DNA of 16,678 bases, taken from JAICIG01 sp035532215. GTDB taxonomy: Bacteria > Planctomycetota > Planctomycetia > Pirellulales > JAICIG01. The position numbers and the translations under genes are program-made. The notes under the pieces are model-generated. The model was not told where the DNA came from, searched no databases, and was given only the letters and a program-made list of their open reading frames with translations. The DNA is taken from assembly GCA_035532215.1 (NCBI GenBank), contig DATKRK010000436.1, forward strand, positions 1 to 16,678, in the 5' to 3' direction. Shown piece by piece: positions 6,428-13,557 of this stretch. Within the stretch, counting starts at the first letter, position 1, and each line of letters starts with the position of its first letter.

Positions 6428-7744
6428 ATGATGGCCGAACATTCGGATGAAAATCGAGTTCGCACGATTCGCGTCGAAGCGATGGCTCGCGTCGAAGGCG
6501 AAGGCGGGCTGCACATCCGGTTGCACGGCGCCAACGTGGAAGACGTGCAGTTAAGGATCTTCGAGCCGCCGCGGCTGTTCGAAGCCTTCTTGCGGGGCCG
6601 CGCCATCGAGGACGTGCCCGACATCGTGGCGCGGATTTGCGGCATTTGCCCGGTCGCCTACCAGATGAGCGCGGTACACGCCCTCGAAGCGGCGTTGGGC
6701 GTGCAGATTTCGCCCGAGATTCGCCGTCTGCGTCGATTGCTGTATTGCGGCGAATGGATCGAGAGCCACGCCCTGCACGTGCACCTGCTGCACGCGCCCG
6801 ACTTTCTCGGTTACGAAAGCGGTCTGGCGATGGCCCGCGATTGGCCCGACCAGGTAAACCGCGGCTTGCGGCTGAAAAAGCACGGCAACGAATTGCTCGA
6901 GACGCTCGGCGGCCGGGCCATTCATCCGATCAATGTAGCGATCGGGGGATTTTACCGAGCGCCTCGGCGCGAAGAGATGGCGGTGCTGGTGGCCGATTTC
7001 GAGTGGGGCCTCGAAGCAACCGTCGAAACCACGCGTTGGGTGGCCGGCTTCGATTTTCCGCAGTACGAGCGGCCGTATACGATGGTGGCGCTGGTCCACC
7101 CGGACGAATACGCCATGAATGAAGGGCGCGTGGCCGACTCGAATGGCCAGTCGGTGGAAGTCCTCGACTACGAGCGGCATTACGAAGAGCGGCAGGCGCC
7201 GCACTCGACGGCCCTGCACTCGGTGCGCAAGGCCGACGGCTCCTCGTATTTCGTGGGGCCGTTGGCGCGGGTGAATCTGAGCCTCGATCGGCTCAAGCCA
7301 ACCGCGCGGCGACTGGCCGACGAGGTGGGCGTCTCCTGGCCCTCGATGAACTCGTTTCACGGCATCGTAGCTCGCGGGCTCGAACTGGTTCACGTCTACG
7401 AGGAGGCGTTGGAAATCCTCAAGACCTACCAGCCGCCTCGGCCGTCGAAAATCGCCTACGAACATCGCGCAGGCGCCGGGTGCGCGGCGACCGAAGCGCC
7501 TCGCGGACTGCTCTATCACCGCTATCAGATCGGCGACGACGGCCTGTTGACCGAGGCCAAGATCGTGCCCCCGACTTCGCAGAACCAGGGGCAGATCGAA
7601 GACGATCTGCGCCACTGGCTGCCGCGCGTGCTCGACCGCGACGACCAGGAAATGACGCACAGTTGCGAACATCTCGTGCGAAATTACGACCCTTGCATCA
7701 GTTGCTCGACGCATCGACTGCGAGTCACCGTCGAGCGGGCATGA
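6428..7744 (+). CDS. hydA: Group 3b [NiFe]-hydrogenase large (alpha) subunit
   Basis: A 438-residue catalytic subunit holding the NiFe(CN)2CO centre that interconverts H2 with protons and electrons. All four nickel ligands are present: Cys71 and Cys74 in RICGICP (L1 motif), Cys423 and Cys426 in DPCISCSTH (L2 motif). The chain continues nine residues past His429; in this family the maturation protease cuts after that His, so the gene encodes an unprocessed precursor. There is no selenocysteine codon in L2. Two consecutive ATG codons (6428, 6431) are possible starts, and the Shine-Dalgarno is weak. The gene order beta-gamma-delta-alpha is that of sulfhydrogenase I/II of Pyrococcus and of bacterial group 3b operons. 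The next gene is the protease. Confidence 0.96.
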   Translation: MMAEHSDENRVRTIRVEAMARVEGEGGLHIRLHGANVEDVQLRIFEPPRLFEAFLRGRAIEDVPDIVARICGICPVAYQMSAVHALEAALGVQISPEIRRLRRLLYCGEWIESHALHVHLLHAPDFLGYESGLAMARDWPDQVNRGLRLKKHGNELLETLGGRAIHPINVAIGGFYRAPRREEMAVLVADFEWGLEATVETTRWVAGFDFPQYERPYTMVALVHPDEYAMNEGRVADSNGQSVEVLDYERHYEERQAPHSTALHSVRKADGSSYFVGPLARVNLSLDRLKPTARRLADEVGVSWPSMNSFHGIVARGLELVHVYEEALEILKTYQPPRPSKIAYEHRAGAGCAATEAPRGLLYHRYQIGDDGLLTEAKIVPPTSQNQGQIEDDLRHWLPRVLDRDDQEMTHSCEHLVRNYDPCISCSTHRLRVTVERA

Positions 7745-8257
7745 ATGATGGCGACCACCGCCCCACAGCAAAAACTCTCGAAAGCAGCCCAAACGCCGAC
7801 GCTCGTCGTCGGGCTGGGCAGCGCACACGGAGACGATCGACTCGGCTGGCTCGTGGCCCAGCATTTGGGGGCGTCGATTACCGACGACGCAACGACAATT
7901 CGTGTGGCGCGATCGCCGGCCGACTTGTTCGTTTGGCTGGACGGCATCGAGAGTTTGATGATCTGCGATGCTTGTGAGAATTTGGGCTCGCCCGGCGCCA
8001 TCCACTGTTGGCGCTGGCCGGACGTGCCGCGCGGCGCGCTGCGCGCCGCGGGCACGCACGATCTGGGCCTTGGCGCCGTGCTCGAACTCGCCGAACATTT
8101 GCACCTGCTGCCGGCAGAAACGTTGATCTGGTGCGTCGAGACAGAAACACCGCAGCCCGGCGCTCCGATTTCTGCGGCCATTGAGGTGGAGGCCATCCGC
8201 GCGGCTCAGATGATTCTCAGCACACAATGGGCGGCGAAACTCCAATCGACGGGATGA
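7745..8257 (+). CDS. Hydrogenase maturation (C-terminal processing) protease, HyaD/HycI/HybD type (M52)
   Basis: A 170-residue nickel-dependent endopeptidase expected to remove the nine-residue tail of the large subunit encoded just upstream. The fold begins with VVGLGSAHGDDRLGW, the family's N-terminal glycine-rich loop. Putative nickel ligands are Asp31 (Glu16 in E. coli HybD), Asp75 in MICDAC, and His105 in GTHDLGLG. It starts directly after the hydA stop (TGA then ATGATG, 7745 or 7748), so it is clearly the last gene of the operon. The HypA-F factors for metal-centre assembly are not in the window and must be encoded elsewhere. The Asp for Glu at the first ligand is conservative. Confidence 0.9.
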   Translation: MMATTAPQQKLSKAAQTPTLVVGLGSAHGDDRLGWLVAQHLGASITDDATTIRVARSPADLFVWLDGIESLMICDACENLGSPGAIHCWRWPDVPRGALRAAGTHDLGLGAVLELAEHLHLLPAETLIWCVETETPQPGAPISAAIEVEAIRAAQMILSTQWAAKLQSTG

Positions 8258-8328
8258 ATTTCTGCATACCGCCGGCTAAAGAGATCGTCCGTCTTTTTGG
8301 AGGAATAGGCAATACGTCAAGCTGGCGC

Positions 8329-8457
8329 AATTACGAGTTCCTCTTCTCTGTCCGCGCGGACTTAGGAATTCAATGAAAAAGCAACCAGCAAGGAAATACC
8401 GCGACGCTACACTTCACACAGCCAGGAACTCCGAACAGAGAAGAGGAACCCGTAATT
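8329..8457. repeat. Inverted-repeat element in the hydrogenase/acyl-CoA synthetase gap
   Basis: Arms of 23 bp (8329-8351 and 8435-8457) match with one mismatch, with outer ends AATTAC/GTAATT. The loop of 83 nt begins with the palindrome TCCGCGCGGA (8351-8360). The arms are purine/pyrimidine-skewed (TCCTCTTCTCTG). It may be a small non-autonomous element or a transposon remnant, or the pairing may form a structured RNA. One copy in the window cannot decide. Confidence 0.6.
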
Positions 8458-8585
8458 CGATGCGGTTGCAAGCAGATGCGGATCGCAACGCCGAGTCGGC
8501 ATTGAAAATCGCGGAATGGGGCGCGAATCGAGCAGAACGATCGCCACAGCCGACGCGAATCGCATACGAATGAGAGCCTATCGCC

Positions 8586-8614
8586 TTGACCAGGGCATCT
8601 AATCGCAATACGAA
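8586..8614 (+). promoter_or_regulatory. Weak candidate promoter for the acyl-CoA synthetase gene
   Basis: TTGACC (8586-8591, 5 of 6) is followed after 17 nt by TACGAA (8609-8614, 3 of 6). It would give a leader of about 55 nt before the GTG at 8677. The -10 is poor. Confidence 0.22.
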
Positions 8615-8676
8615 CAGCATTGGCGAGCGAAGCGACGACGCTCGCTTGCCGGCGTCTCAGCCCGCAGGAGTTTCCC

Positions 8677-11376
8677 GTGGCAGTCCGCAATCTCGAAAAA
8701 ATCTTCCGCCCGCAGAGCGTGGCCGTCGTCGGCGCCAGCGATCAGCCGGGCAAGGTAGGCTATACGCTGCTCAAGAATCTCGTCGACGCGGGCTTTCCCG
8801 GCCCCATTTATCCGGTGAATGCCAAGCGGCCGACCGTGCAGGGGCTGCCGGCCGTGGCGCGAATCAGCGATCTGCCGTCGCCGCCCGATTTGGCGGTGAT
8901 TAGCACGCCCGCGCCGACCGTGCCCGCCGTGGTGCGGGAGTGCGGCGATATGGGCATCCGCGGGATCGTCATCATCTCGGCCGGTTTTCGCGAGGTCGGC
9001 GCGGAAGGCAAACAGCTCGAAGAAGAGATTCGCCGCGACGCCGCCCGCTACGACGGCATGCGGATCATCGGCCCCAACTGCCTGGGCGTGATTGCCCCGC
9101 ACTCGAAGCTCAACGCCAGCTTCGCCGCCGCCACTCCGCCCGCCGGACGCGTCGCCTTCTTGTCGCAATCGGGCGCCTTGTGTACTTCGATGCTCGATTG
9201 GGCGTTGGAAGAAGAGATCGGCTTTTCGTATTTCGTTTCGATCGGCAACATGCTGGACGTGGGCGTGGGCGACTTGATCGACTATTTCGGCTCGGATCCG
9301 ACGACCGATTCGATCGTGCTCTATGTCGAGTCGATCACCGACGCCCGGCAATTCATGTCGGCGGCGCGGGCCTTCGCGCGGCAGAAGCCGATCGTGGTCT
9401 ACAAGGCCGGGCGGTTCGCGCAATCGGCGAAAGCCGCCGCGTCGCACACCGGGGCGATGGCCGGCGTGGATGCCGTTTACGACGCCGCGTTCCAGCGGGC
9501 GGGCGCCGTCCGCGTGACGCAGGTCGACGACTTGTTCGATTGCGCCGAATTGCTGGCCCGCAAACGCATTCCCAAGGGGCCGCGACTGGCGATCGTCACC
9601 AACGCCGGCGGGCCGGGCGTGATGGCCACCGACGCCTTGCTGGCCCGGCAAGGAACGCTGGCGACGCTGTCCGATCGTTCGTTGGCCGCGCTCAACGCGG
9701 CGCTGCCTGCAAGCTGGTCGCATAACAATCCGGTCGACGTGCTGGGCGACGCCCCGCCCGAGCGGCTGGCCCAAGCGCTCGACATCGTGCTGGCCGACGA
9801 AGGGGTCGACGCGGCGATGGTGATGCTGACGCCGCAAGCCATGACCGATCCAACCGGCGCGGCCCGAGCGGCGGGCGAGGTCGCCGCTCGACACGCAAAA
9901 CCGGTGCTGGCGGTGTGGATGGGCGGCGAATCGGTCCGCGAGGGCATTCAAGCGCTCAACCGGCGCGGCGTGCCGACCTACCAGACGCCCGACCATGCCG
10001 TCCGCTCGTTCATGTACCTGGTCTCATACGCGCACAACCTGGAGACGCTCTACGAAACGCCGCGCGACGTGCCGCTGACCTTCAAGCTCGATCGCCCTGC
10101 GGCCCGCCGCCGCTTCGGCGAGATGGCCGCGGCGCTGGGCGGCGCCGGGCAGGCCGTGTTATCGGAGGACGACTCGAAGGAATTGCTCGATGCCTACGGT
10201 CTTCCCGTCACGCTGCCGATCCGCGCCGCCACTGTCGAAGCGGCGGTCGAGGCGGCGGAGCGAATCGGCTACCCGGTGGTGTTGAAGATCGCCTCGCCCG
10301 ACATCACGCACAAGACCGACGTCGGCGGCGTGGCGCTCAATTTGGCCAGCGCCGAGCAGGTGCGGGCGAGTTTCGATTCGGTGACGCGCTCGGCGCGCGA
10401 GCGAAAGCCCGACGCGCGCATCGACGGCGTGACGGTCCAGCGGATGATGGCGCCGGTCGCCGGCGTCGAACTGATTCTCGGCGCCAAGCAAGACCCTGTG
10501 TTCGGCGCGGTGATCTTGGTGGGGGCCGGCGGGGTTACGGCCGAACTGTTTCAGGATCGCGCCCTTGGCTTGCCGCCGCTCAACGAGCGCCTCGCCAGTC
10601 GCATGCTTGAATCGCTCCGTTCCTGGCCGCTGCTCAAGGGCTATCGCGGGCGGCCGGCGGTGAACGTCGACCGGCTGATTGAAATCATCATGCGGTTTTC
10701 GTATCTCGTGGCCGATTTCCCCGAAATCGTCGAAATCGACGTCAACCCCCTGTTGGTCGCCCCCGAGGAAGCCATCGCCCTCGACGCTCGCATGGTGATT
10801 GATCGCGGGCGGTTAGCCCAGCCGCCGCGGCCGTTCAGCCATCTGGCCATCCGGCCCTATCCCGAACAATACGAGCGGCAGATGGAATATCCGGGCGGCC
10901 GCGCCCTGCTGCGGCCGATCAAGCCGGAAGACGAACCGCTTTGGCACGAGCTGCTGGCGAACTGTTCGCCCGAGTCGCGCTGGTCGCGGTTTCGCTACCT
11001 GTTCAAGGAAACGACGCACGAAATGGCTTCGCGGTTTTGCTTTATCGATTACGACCGCGAATTGGCGATCGTGGCGGAAGTCGAGGCGGACGGCGCGAAG
11101 AAGCTGGCCGGCGTCGGGCGTTTGGTCGCCGATCCCGACCATCAAGAGGCCGAGTATGCGGTGCTGGTGGGCGACCGTTGGCAGTCGCACGGCCTGGGCG
11201 GCCTGCTCACGGACTATTGCCTTGAAATCGCCCGCGACTGGCAGCTTCGCCGCATTACGGCCGAGACTTCGCCGGCGAACGTCCGCATGCTGTCGATCTT
11301 TCGCGATCGCGGCTTCGAACTCGACCGCAGCGTCGCCCCTGATGTCGTGATGGCGAGAAAACAGCTCGACGGCTGA
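8677..11376 (+). CDS. ADP-forming acyl/acetyl-CoA synthetase (alpha-beta fusion) with C-terminal GNAT acetyltransferase (PatZ-like architecture)
   Basis: An 899-residue cytoplasmic protein. Domains: CoA-binding Rossmann (about 1-130, RPQSVAVVGASDQPGKVGY), succinyl-CoA-ligase-like (about 150-460), ATP-grasp (about 480-705) and GNAT (about 740-895). ADP-forming synthetases convert acetyl-CoA, ADP and phosphate to acetate, CoA and ATP through a phospho-histidine. The expected His257 (SHTGAMAG) is present, as is the ATP-grasp-side His545 (SPDITHKTDVGGV), so ligase activity is plausible; E. coli PatZ, of similar size (886 aa), lacks the first. The GNAT part has acidic residues Glu824/Glu826 and the acetyl-CoA loop QSHGLG (836-841), suggesting lysine acetylation of a target protein. 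The GTG start is chosen for AGGAG 6 nt before it (8666-8670); the open frame back to 8620 looks non-coding. It follows the hydrogenase operon in the same direction and converges with the next gene 2 nt away. Confidence 0.92.
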   Translation: MAVRNLEKIFRPQSVAVVGASDQPGKVGYTLLKNLVDAGFPGPIYPVNAKRPTVQGLPAVARISDLPSPPDLAVISTPAPTVPAVVRECGDMGIRGIVIISAGFREVGAEGKQLEEEIRRDAARYDGMRIIGPNCLGVIAPHSKLNASFAAATPPAGRVAFLSQSGALCTSMLDWALEEEIGFSYFVSIGNMLDVGVGDLIDYFGSDPTTDSIVLYVESITDARQFMSAARAFARQKPIVVYKAGRFAQSAKAAASHTGAMAGVDAVYDAAFQRAGAVRVTQVDDLFDCAELLARKRIPKGPRLAIVTNAGGPGVMATDALLARQGTLATLSDRSLAALNAALPASWSHNNPVDVLGDAPPERLAQALDIVLADEGVDAAMVMLTPQAMTDPTGAARAAGEVAARHAKPVLAVWMGGESVREGIQALNRRGVPTYQTPDHAVRSFMYLVSYAHNLETLYETPRDVPLTFKLDRPAARRRFGEMAAALGGAGQAVLSEDDSKELLDAYGLPVTLPIRAATVEAAVEAAERIGYPVVLKIASPDITHKTDVGGVALNLASAEQVRASFDSVTRSARERKPDARIDGVTVQRMMAPVAGVELILGAKQDPVFGAVILVGAGGVTAELFQDRALGLPPLNERLASRMLESLRSWPLLKGYRGRPAVNVDRLIEIIMRFSYLVADFPEIVEIDVNPLLVAPEEAIALDARMVIDRGRLAQPPRPFSHLAIRPYPEQYERQMEYPGGRALLRPIKPEDEPLWHELLANCSPESRWSRFRYLFKETTHEMASRFCFIDYDRELAIVAEVEADGAKKLAGVGRLVADPDHQEAEYAVLVGDRWQSHGLGGLLTDYCLEIARDWQLRRITAETSPANVRMLSIFRDRGFELDRSVAPDVVMARKQLDG

Positions 11377-11378
11377 AA

Positions 11379-11573
11379 CTAAAACCTCGCCAAGATCGCG
11401 ATCGCAATCAACGCGAGGACTTCCGCGGCGACCAAGCCGATCATTGACCGAGCCGTGATCTGTCGGATGCGGTAAACATAAATGCACCAAATGACCAACG
11501 GCGTGAACACCGCCAGCGCGATGGCCGCCACGCTGGGCCAAAAGTGCGGGGGCGACAGGCTTTGAGGATCCAT
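11379..11573 (-). CDS. Small two-helix membrane protein, unknown function
   Basis: Sixty-four residues from the ATG at 11573, beginning MDPQSLSPPHFW. Two hydrophobic segments are evident: about 13-36 (VAAIALAVFTPLVIWCIYVY) and about 44-62 (IGLVAAEVLALIAIAIL), joined by a short basic turn, so it is probably an inner-membrane hairpin. It begins just after the Usp-ATPase gene on the same strand; an alternative TTG start at 11594 overlaps that gene's TGA. GGAG lies 10 nt before the ATG. The arrangement suggests co-transcription and perhaps a membrane partner for the ATPase. I recognise no family. Its end lies 2 nt from the end of the convergent acyl-CoA synthetase, with no terminator between. Confidence 0.62.
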   Translation of the reverse strand: MDPQSLSPPHFWPSVAAIALAVFTPLVIWCIYVYRIRQITARSMIGLVAAEVLALIAIAILARF

Positions 11574-11590
11574 GAGGTTTAATCTCCGCG

Positions 11591-13297
11591 TCAACGCTCG
11601 CCCGACGGCTCCAGCCAGGTCATTCTTCCCATTTCGTCGAATGTCGTAATTCCGTCGCGCACCTTGGCGAGTACGTCGGCCAGCAGGCTGGGCGTCCCCG
11701 CCGCGCGAATGGCGCTGCGCAACTCATTCTCTGGCAGCCCCCCGACGATCATGTCCACCAACGCCGGGCTGGGCAGCACGACCTCGAACACGCCGACGCG
11801 GTCCAGATAGCCGGCGCCCTGGCAGTGCGGGCAACCGACCGCCCGGCAGATGGCCTCTGGCGCCGCAACCCCGTTGGCCGCGAACAGGCTCCGCTCCGAT
11901 TCCGCGGGCGCCTCGTGGCGGCAACATTCAGCGCAGACTCGCCGCACCAGGCGCTGCGAAAGGACGCCGGTCAAGTTGCCGGCGAGCGAACGATTGTCGA
12001 TGCCCAGGTCGCGGAACGCCGTGACCATCGAGGCCACGTCGCGGGTGTGGAACGTCGTGAACACGTACTTGCCCGAACTAGCGGCTCGCATGGCGATCTC
12101 GGCGGCCTCGGGATCGCGGACTTCGCCCAGCAGCACGACGTCGGGATCGAGCCGCAGCAAACTGCGCAGGCCGCTGGTCATGGTCACGCCATGACGCTGG
12201 TCGACGTTGATCTGGCGGAAGCCGGAGATGCGGTATTCGACCGGGTCCTCGATGCTGACGATGTTCCGCAAGCCGTCGTCGATCGCGTGCAGCATGGAGT
12301 AAACCGTCGTCGTCTTGCCCGAACCGCTGGGCCCCGTGGCGATGATCAGCCCCGCGCCCAGTTGCAGCATCTGCCGCACCAGATCGAGCGACGGCGGCGA
12401 AATTCCCAATTCTCCCAGCGGGCGCACCAGGCGATCGCGATCGAGCAGGCGCAGCGACACGGCTTCGCCGCCCGCCACGGGCATGGCCGTGACGCGCACG
12501 TCGTGAGCCTCCAAGGAGGCCGGCAAGCGCAAGCGTCCCTCTTGGCCGTGGAACGGGTCGGCAATGTCGAAATTGGCCAGCACCTTGAATTGCGTCAGCA
12601 ACGCCCGGCCGACGGAATTATCGAGTCGGCAAACATCTCGCAACCGCCCGTCGACGCGCCAGCGAACCTGGTACTCGTTGTCGGTCGGGTCGAGGTGTAC
12701 GTCCGTGGCCCGTGCCGTGATCGCTCGCGCCACCAGGCTCAGGGCGGGATTCGAGGCATACGCGGGGTCGATGGGAACCGCGTGCGCCGGCTCGGCTTTG
12801 ACCGCCGGCTTTTCCGCCGCCGCGCTCGGATCGCCGCTCACGATGTGCGGCGCCGGCGAGTCGGGCGGCTCCGCCTGCGGCGAAAAGGTCAGCACGGGGC
12901 AAGGGGCCTTGCGAAGCACGGCCTCGGCCACGCTGCCCATCAGCAAGCGGCGGAGGCCCGACCGGCCGGTCGTATTCATCACGATCAACGACGCGGCCTC
13001 GCGTTTGGCGATGTCCAGAATCTCAGCGAGCGGGTCGCCCGTGATGACTCTTCGCTCGCACTGCACGCCGTTTTCGCCCGCCGCCGCCTCGACGACGGAA
13101 GCGAGATGAGCTTCGTCAACTTCCCGCGTATGATCGGAGTCGATCGGGACTACTCCTTCGTAGGAAATATCCGGCGGCACGACGTGCAGCACCAAGAGTT
13201 TGGCCGAGGACGACCGCGCGAGTTGGATCGCATATCGCAACGCCGCTTCGCTCGCGCCGGAATAATCGGTGGGAAACAGGATCGTGGCGGCCTTCAT
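11591..13297 (-). CDS. Universal stress protein domain fused to a PilB/GspE-type secretion ATPase
   Basis: A 568-residue fusion. Residues 1-140 are a UspA domain: MKAATILFPTDYSG with Asp11, LLVLHVVPP, and NTTG-RSGLRRLLM-GSVAE at 108-125, the ATP-binding G2xG9xG(S/T) motif with the first Gly replaced by Asn. A Pro/Ala-rich linker spans about 141-177. Residues 178-568 form a type II secretion/type IV pilus assembly ATPase: ATDVHLDP (197-204), Walker A GPSGSGKTT (322-330), Asp box near IEDPVEY, Walker B about 384-392 (DPDVVLLGE), His box FTTFHTRD (His417), and the zinc tetracysteine Cys455/Cys458 with Cys489/Cys492 that marks PilB/GspE rather than PilT. The Usp domain stands where the N1 domain would be. 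ATG 13297 is chosen because the open frame back to 13363 is Arg/Pro-rich and the Usp fold starts with MKAATILFPTD. No other pilus or secretion gene is nearby. Confidence 0.9.
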   Translation of the reverse strand: MKAATILFPTDYSGASEAALRYAIQLARSSSAKLLVLHVVPPDISYEGVVPIDSDHTREVDEAHLASVVEAAAGENGVQCERRVITGDPLAEILDIAKREAASLIVMNTTGRSGLRRLLMGSVAEAVLRKAPCPVLTFSPQAEPPDSPAPHIVSGDPSAAAEKPAVKAEPAHAVPIDPAYASNPALSLVARAITARATDVHLDPTDNEYQVRWRVDGRLRDVCRLDNSVGRALLTQFKVLANFDIADPFHGQEGRLRLPASLEAHDVRVTAMPVAGGEAVSLRLLDRDRLVRPLGELGISPPSLDLVRQMLQLGAGLIIATGPSGSGKTTTVYSMLHAIDDGLRNIVSIEDPVEYRISGFRQINVDQRHGVTMTSGLRSLLRLDPDVVLLGEVRDPEAAEIAMRAASSGKYVFTTFHTRDVASMVTAFRDLGIDNRSLAGNLTGVLSQRLVRRVCAECCRHEAPAESERSLFAANGVAAPEAICRAVGCPHCQGAGYLDRVGVFEVVLPSPALVDMIVGGLPENELRSAIRAAGTPSLLADVLAKVRDGITTFDEMGRMTWLEPSGER

Positions 13298-13371
13298 GGC
13301 AGTTGAACCTGAGCGTCTAGGCTTCGGGGCGTCGCCTCGGGGCGGGCGACCAACGGTTGCCATTTACCGAA

Positions 13372-13386
13372 GCAGTTGCCGTGCCG
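13372..13386 (-). promoter_or_regulatory. Candidate sigma-54 promoter upstream of the Usp-ATPase gene
   Basis: Read on the minus strand the site is CGGCACGGCAACTGC. GG and GC are 10 nt apart, as in the -24/-12 consensus TGGCAC-N5-TTGC, with mismatches at the first base and at the first T of TTGC. It lies 75-90 nt before the ATG. It is a motif match only, and GC-rich sequence produces such matches by chance. The rest of the gap 13298-13557 shows nothing else I can support. Confidence 0.25.
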
Positions 13387-13557
13387 AATGAACCCTGCGC
13401 AATGCGGAAAATCGAAGCCTGCGGAAAACGGCCCGATCGATGCCGGTCGATGACTGGCGCCCGAGCTTCGACCGCGCGCGGCGCCACTATGAAACGTGCG
13501 GATTAGCTCGCTTTTGTCACACGGCGCGCGGCAGCACGGACTTAGGCTGAGCCGCAT

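Larger units (their letters stand above)
8258..8676. other. Intergenic gap with an inverted repeat and leader of the acyl-CoA synthetase
   Basis: No convincing gene is seen. The gap holds an imperfect inverted-repeat element (8329-8457) and a candidate promoter (8586-8614). No rho-independent terminator was found after the hydrogenase operon, so read-through into the next gene is possible. A 66-codon plus-strand ORF (8373-8573) and a 106-codon minus-strand ORF (8370-8690) have no recognisable family features and lie partly in the repeat. Confidence 0.5.

Noticed and set aside
6551..8245. Minus-strand ORF (564 codons) across hydA and the protease gene
   Set aside because: Antisense shadow spanning the end of one real gene and the start of another; no domain visible.
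8370..8690. Small ORFs on both strands in the gap before the acyl-CoA synthetase (66 and 106 codons)
   Set aside because: They overlap the inverted repeat, show no ribosome site or family signature, and the minus-strand one would overlap the start of a real gene.
8599..9996. Minus-strand ORF (465 codons) opposite the acyl-CoA synthetase
   Set aside because: Shadow of a strongly supported gene on the plus strand; composition typical of antisense GC-rich frames.
11825..13306. Plus-strand ORF (493 codons) opposite the Usp-ATPase fusion
   Set aside because: The minus-strand frame has every ATPase motif; the plus-strand product is Arg/His/Gln-rich without motifs.
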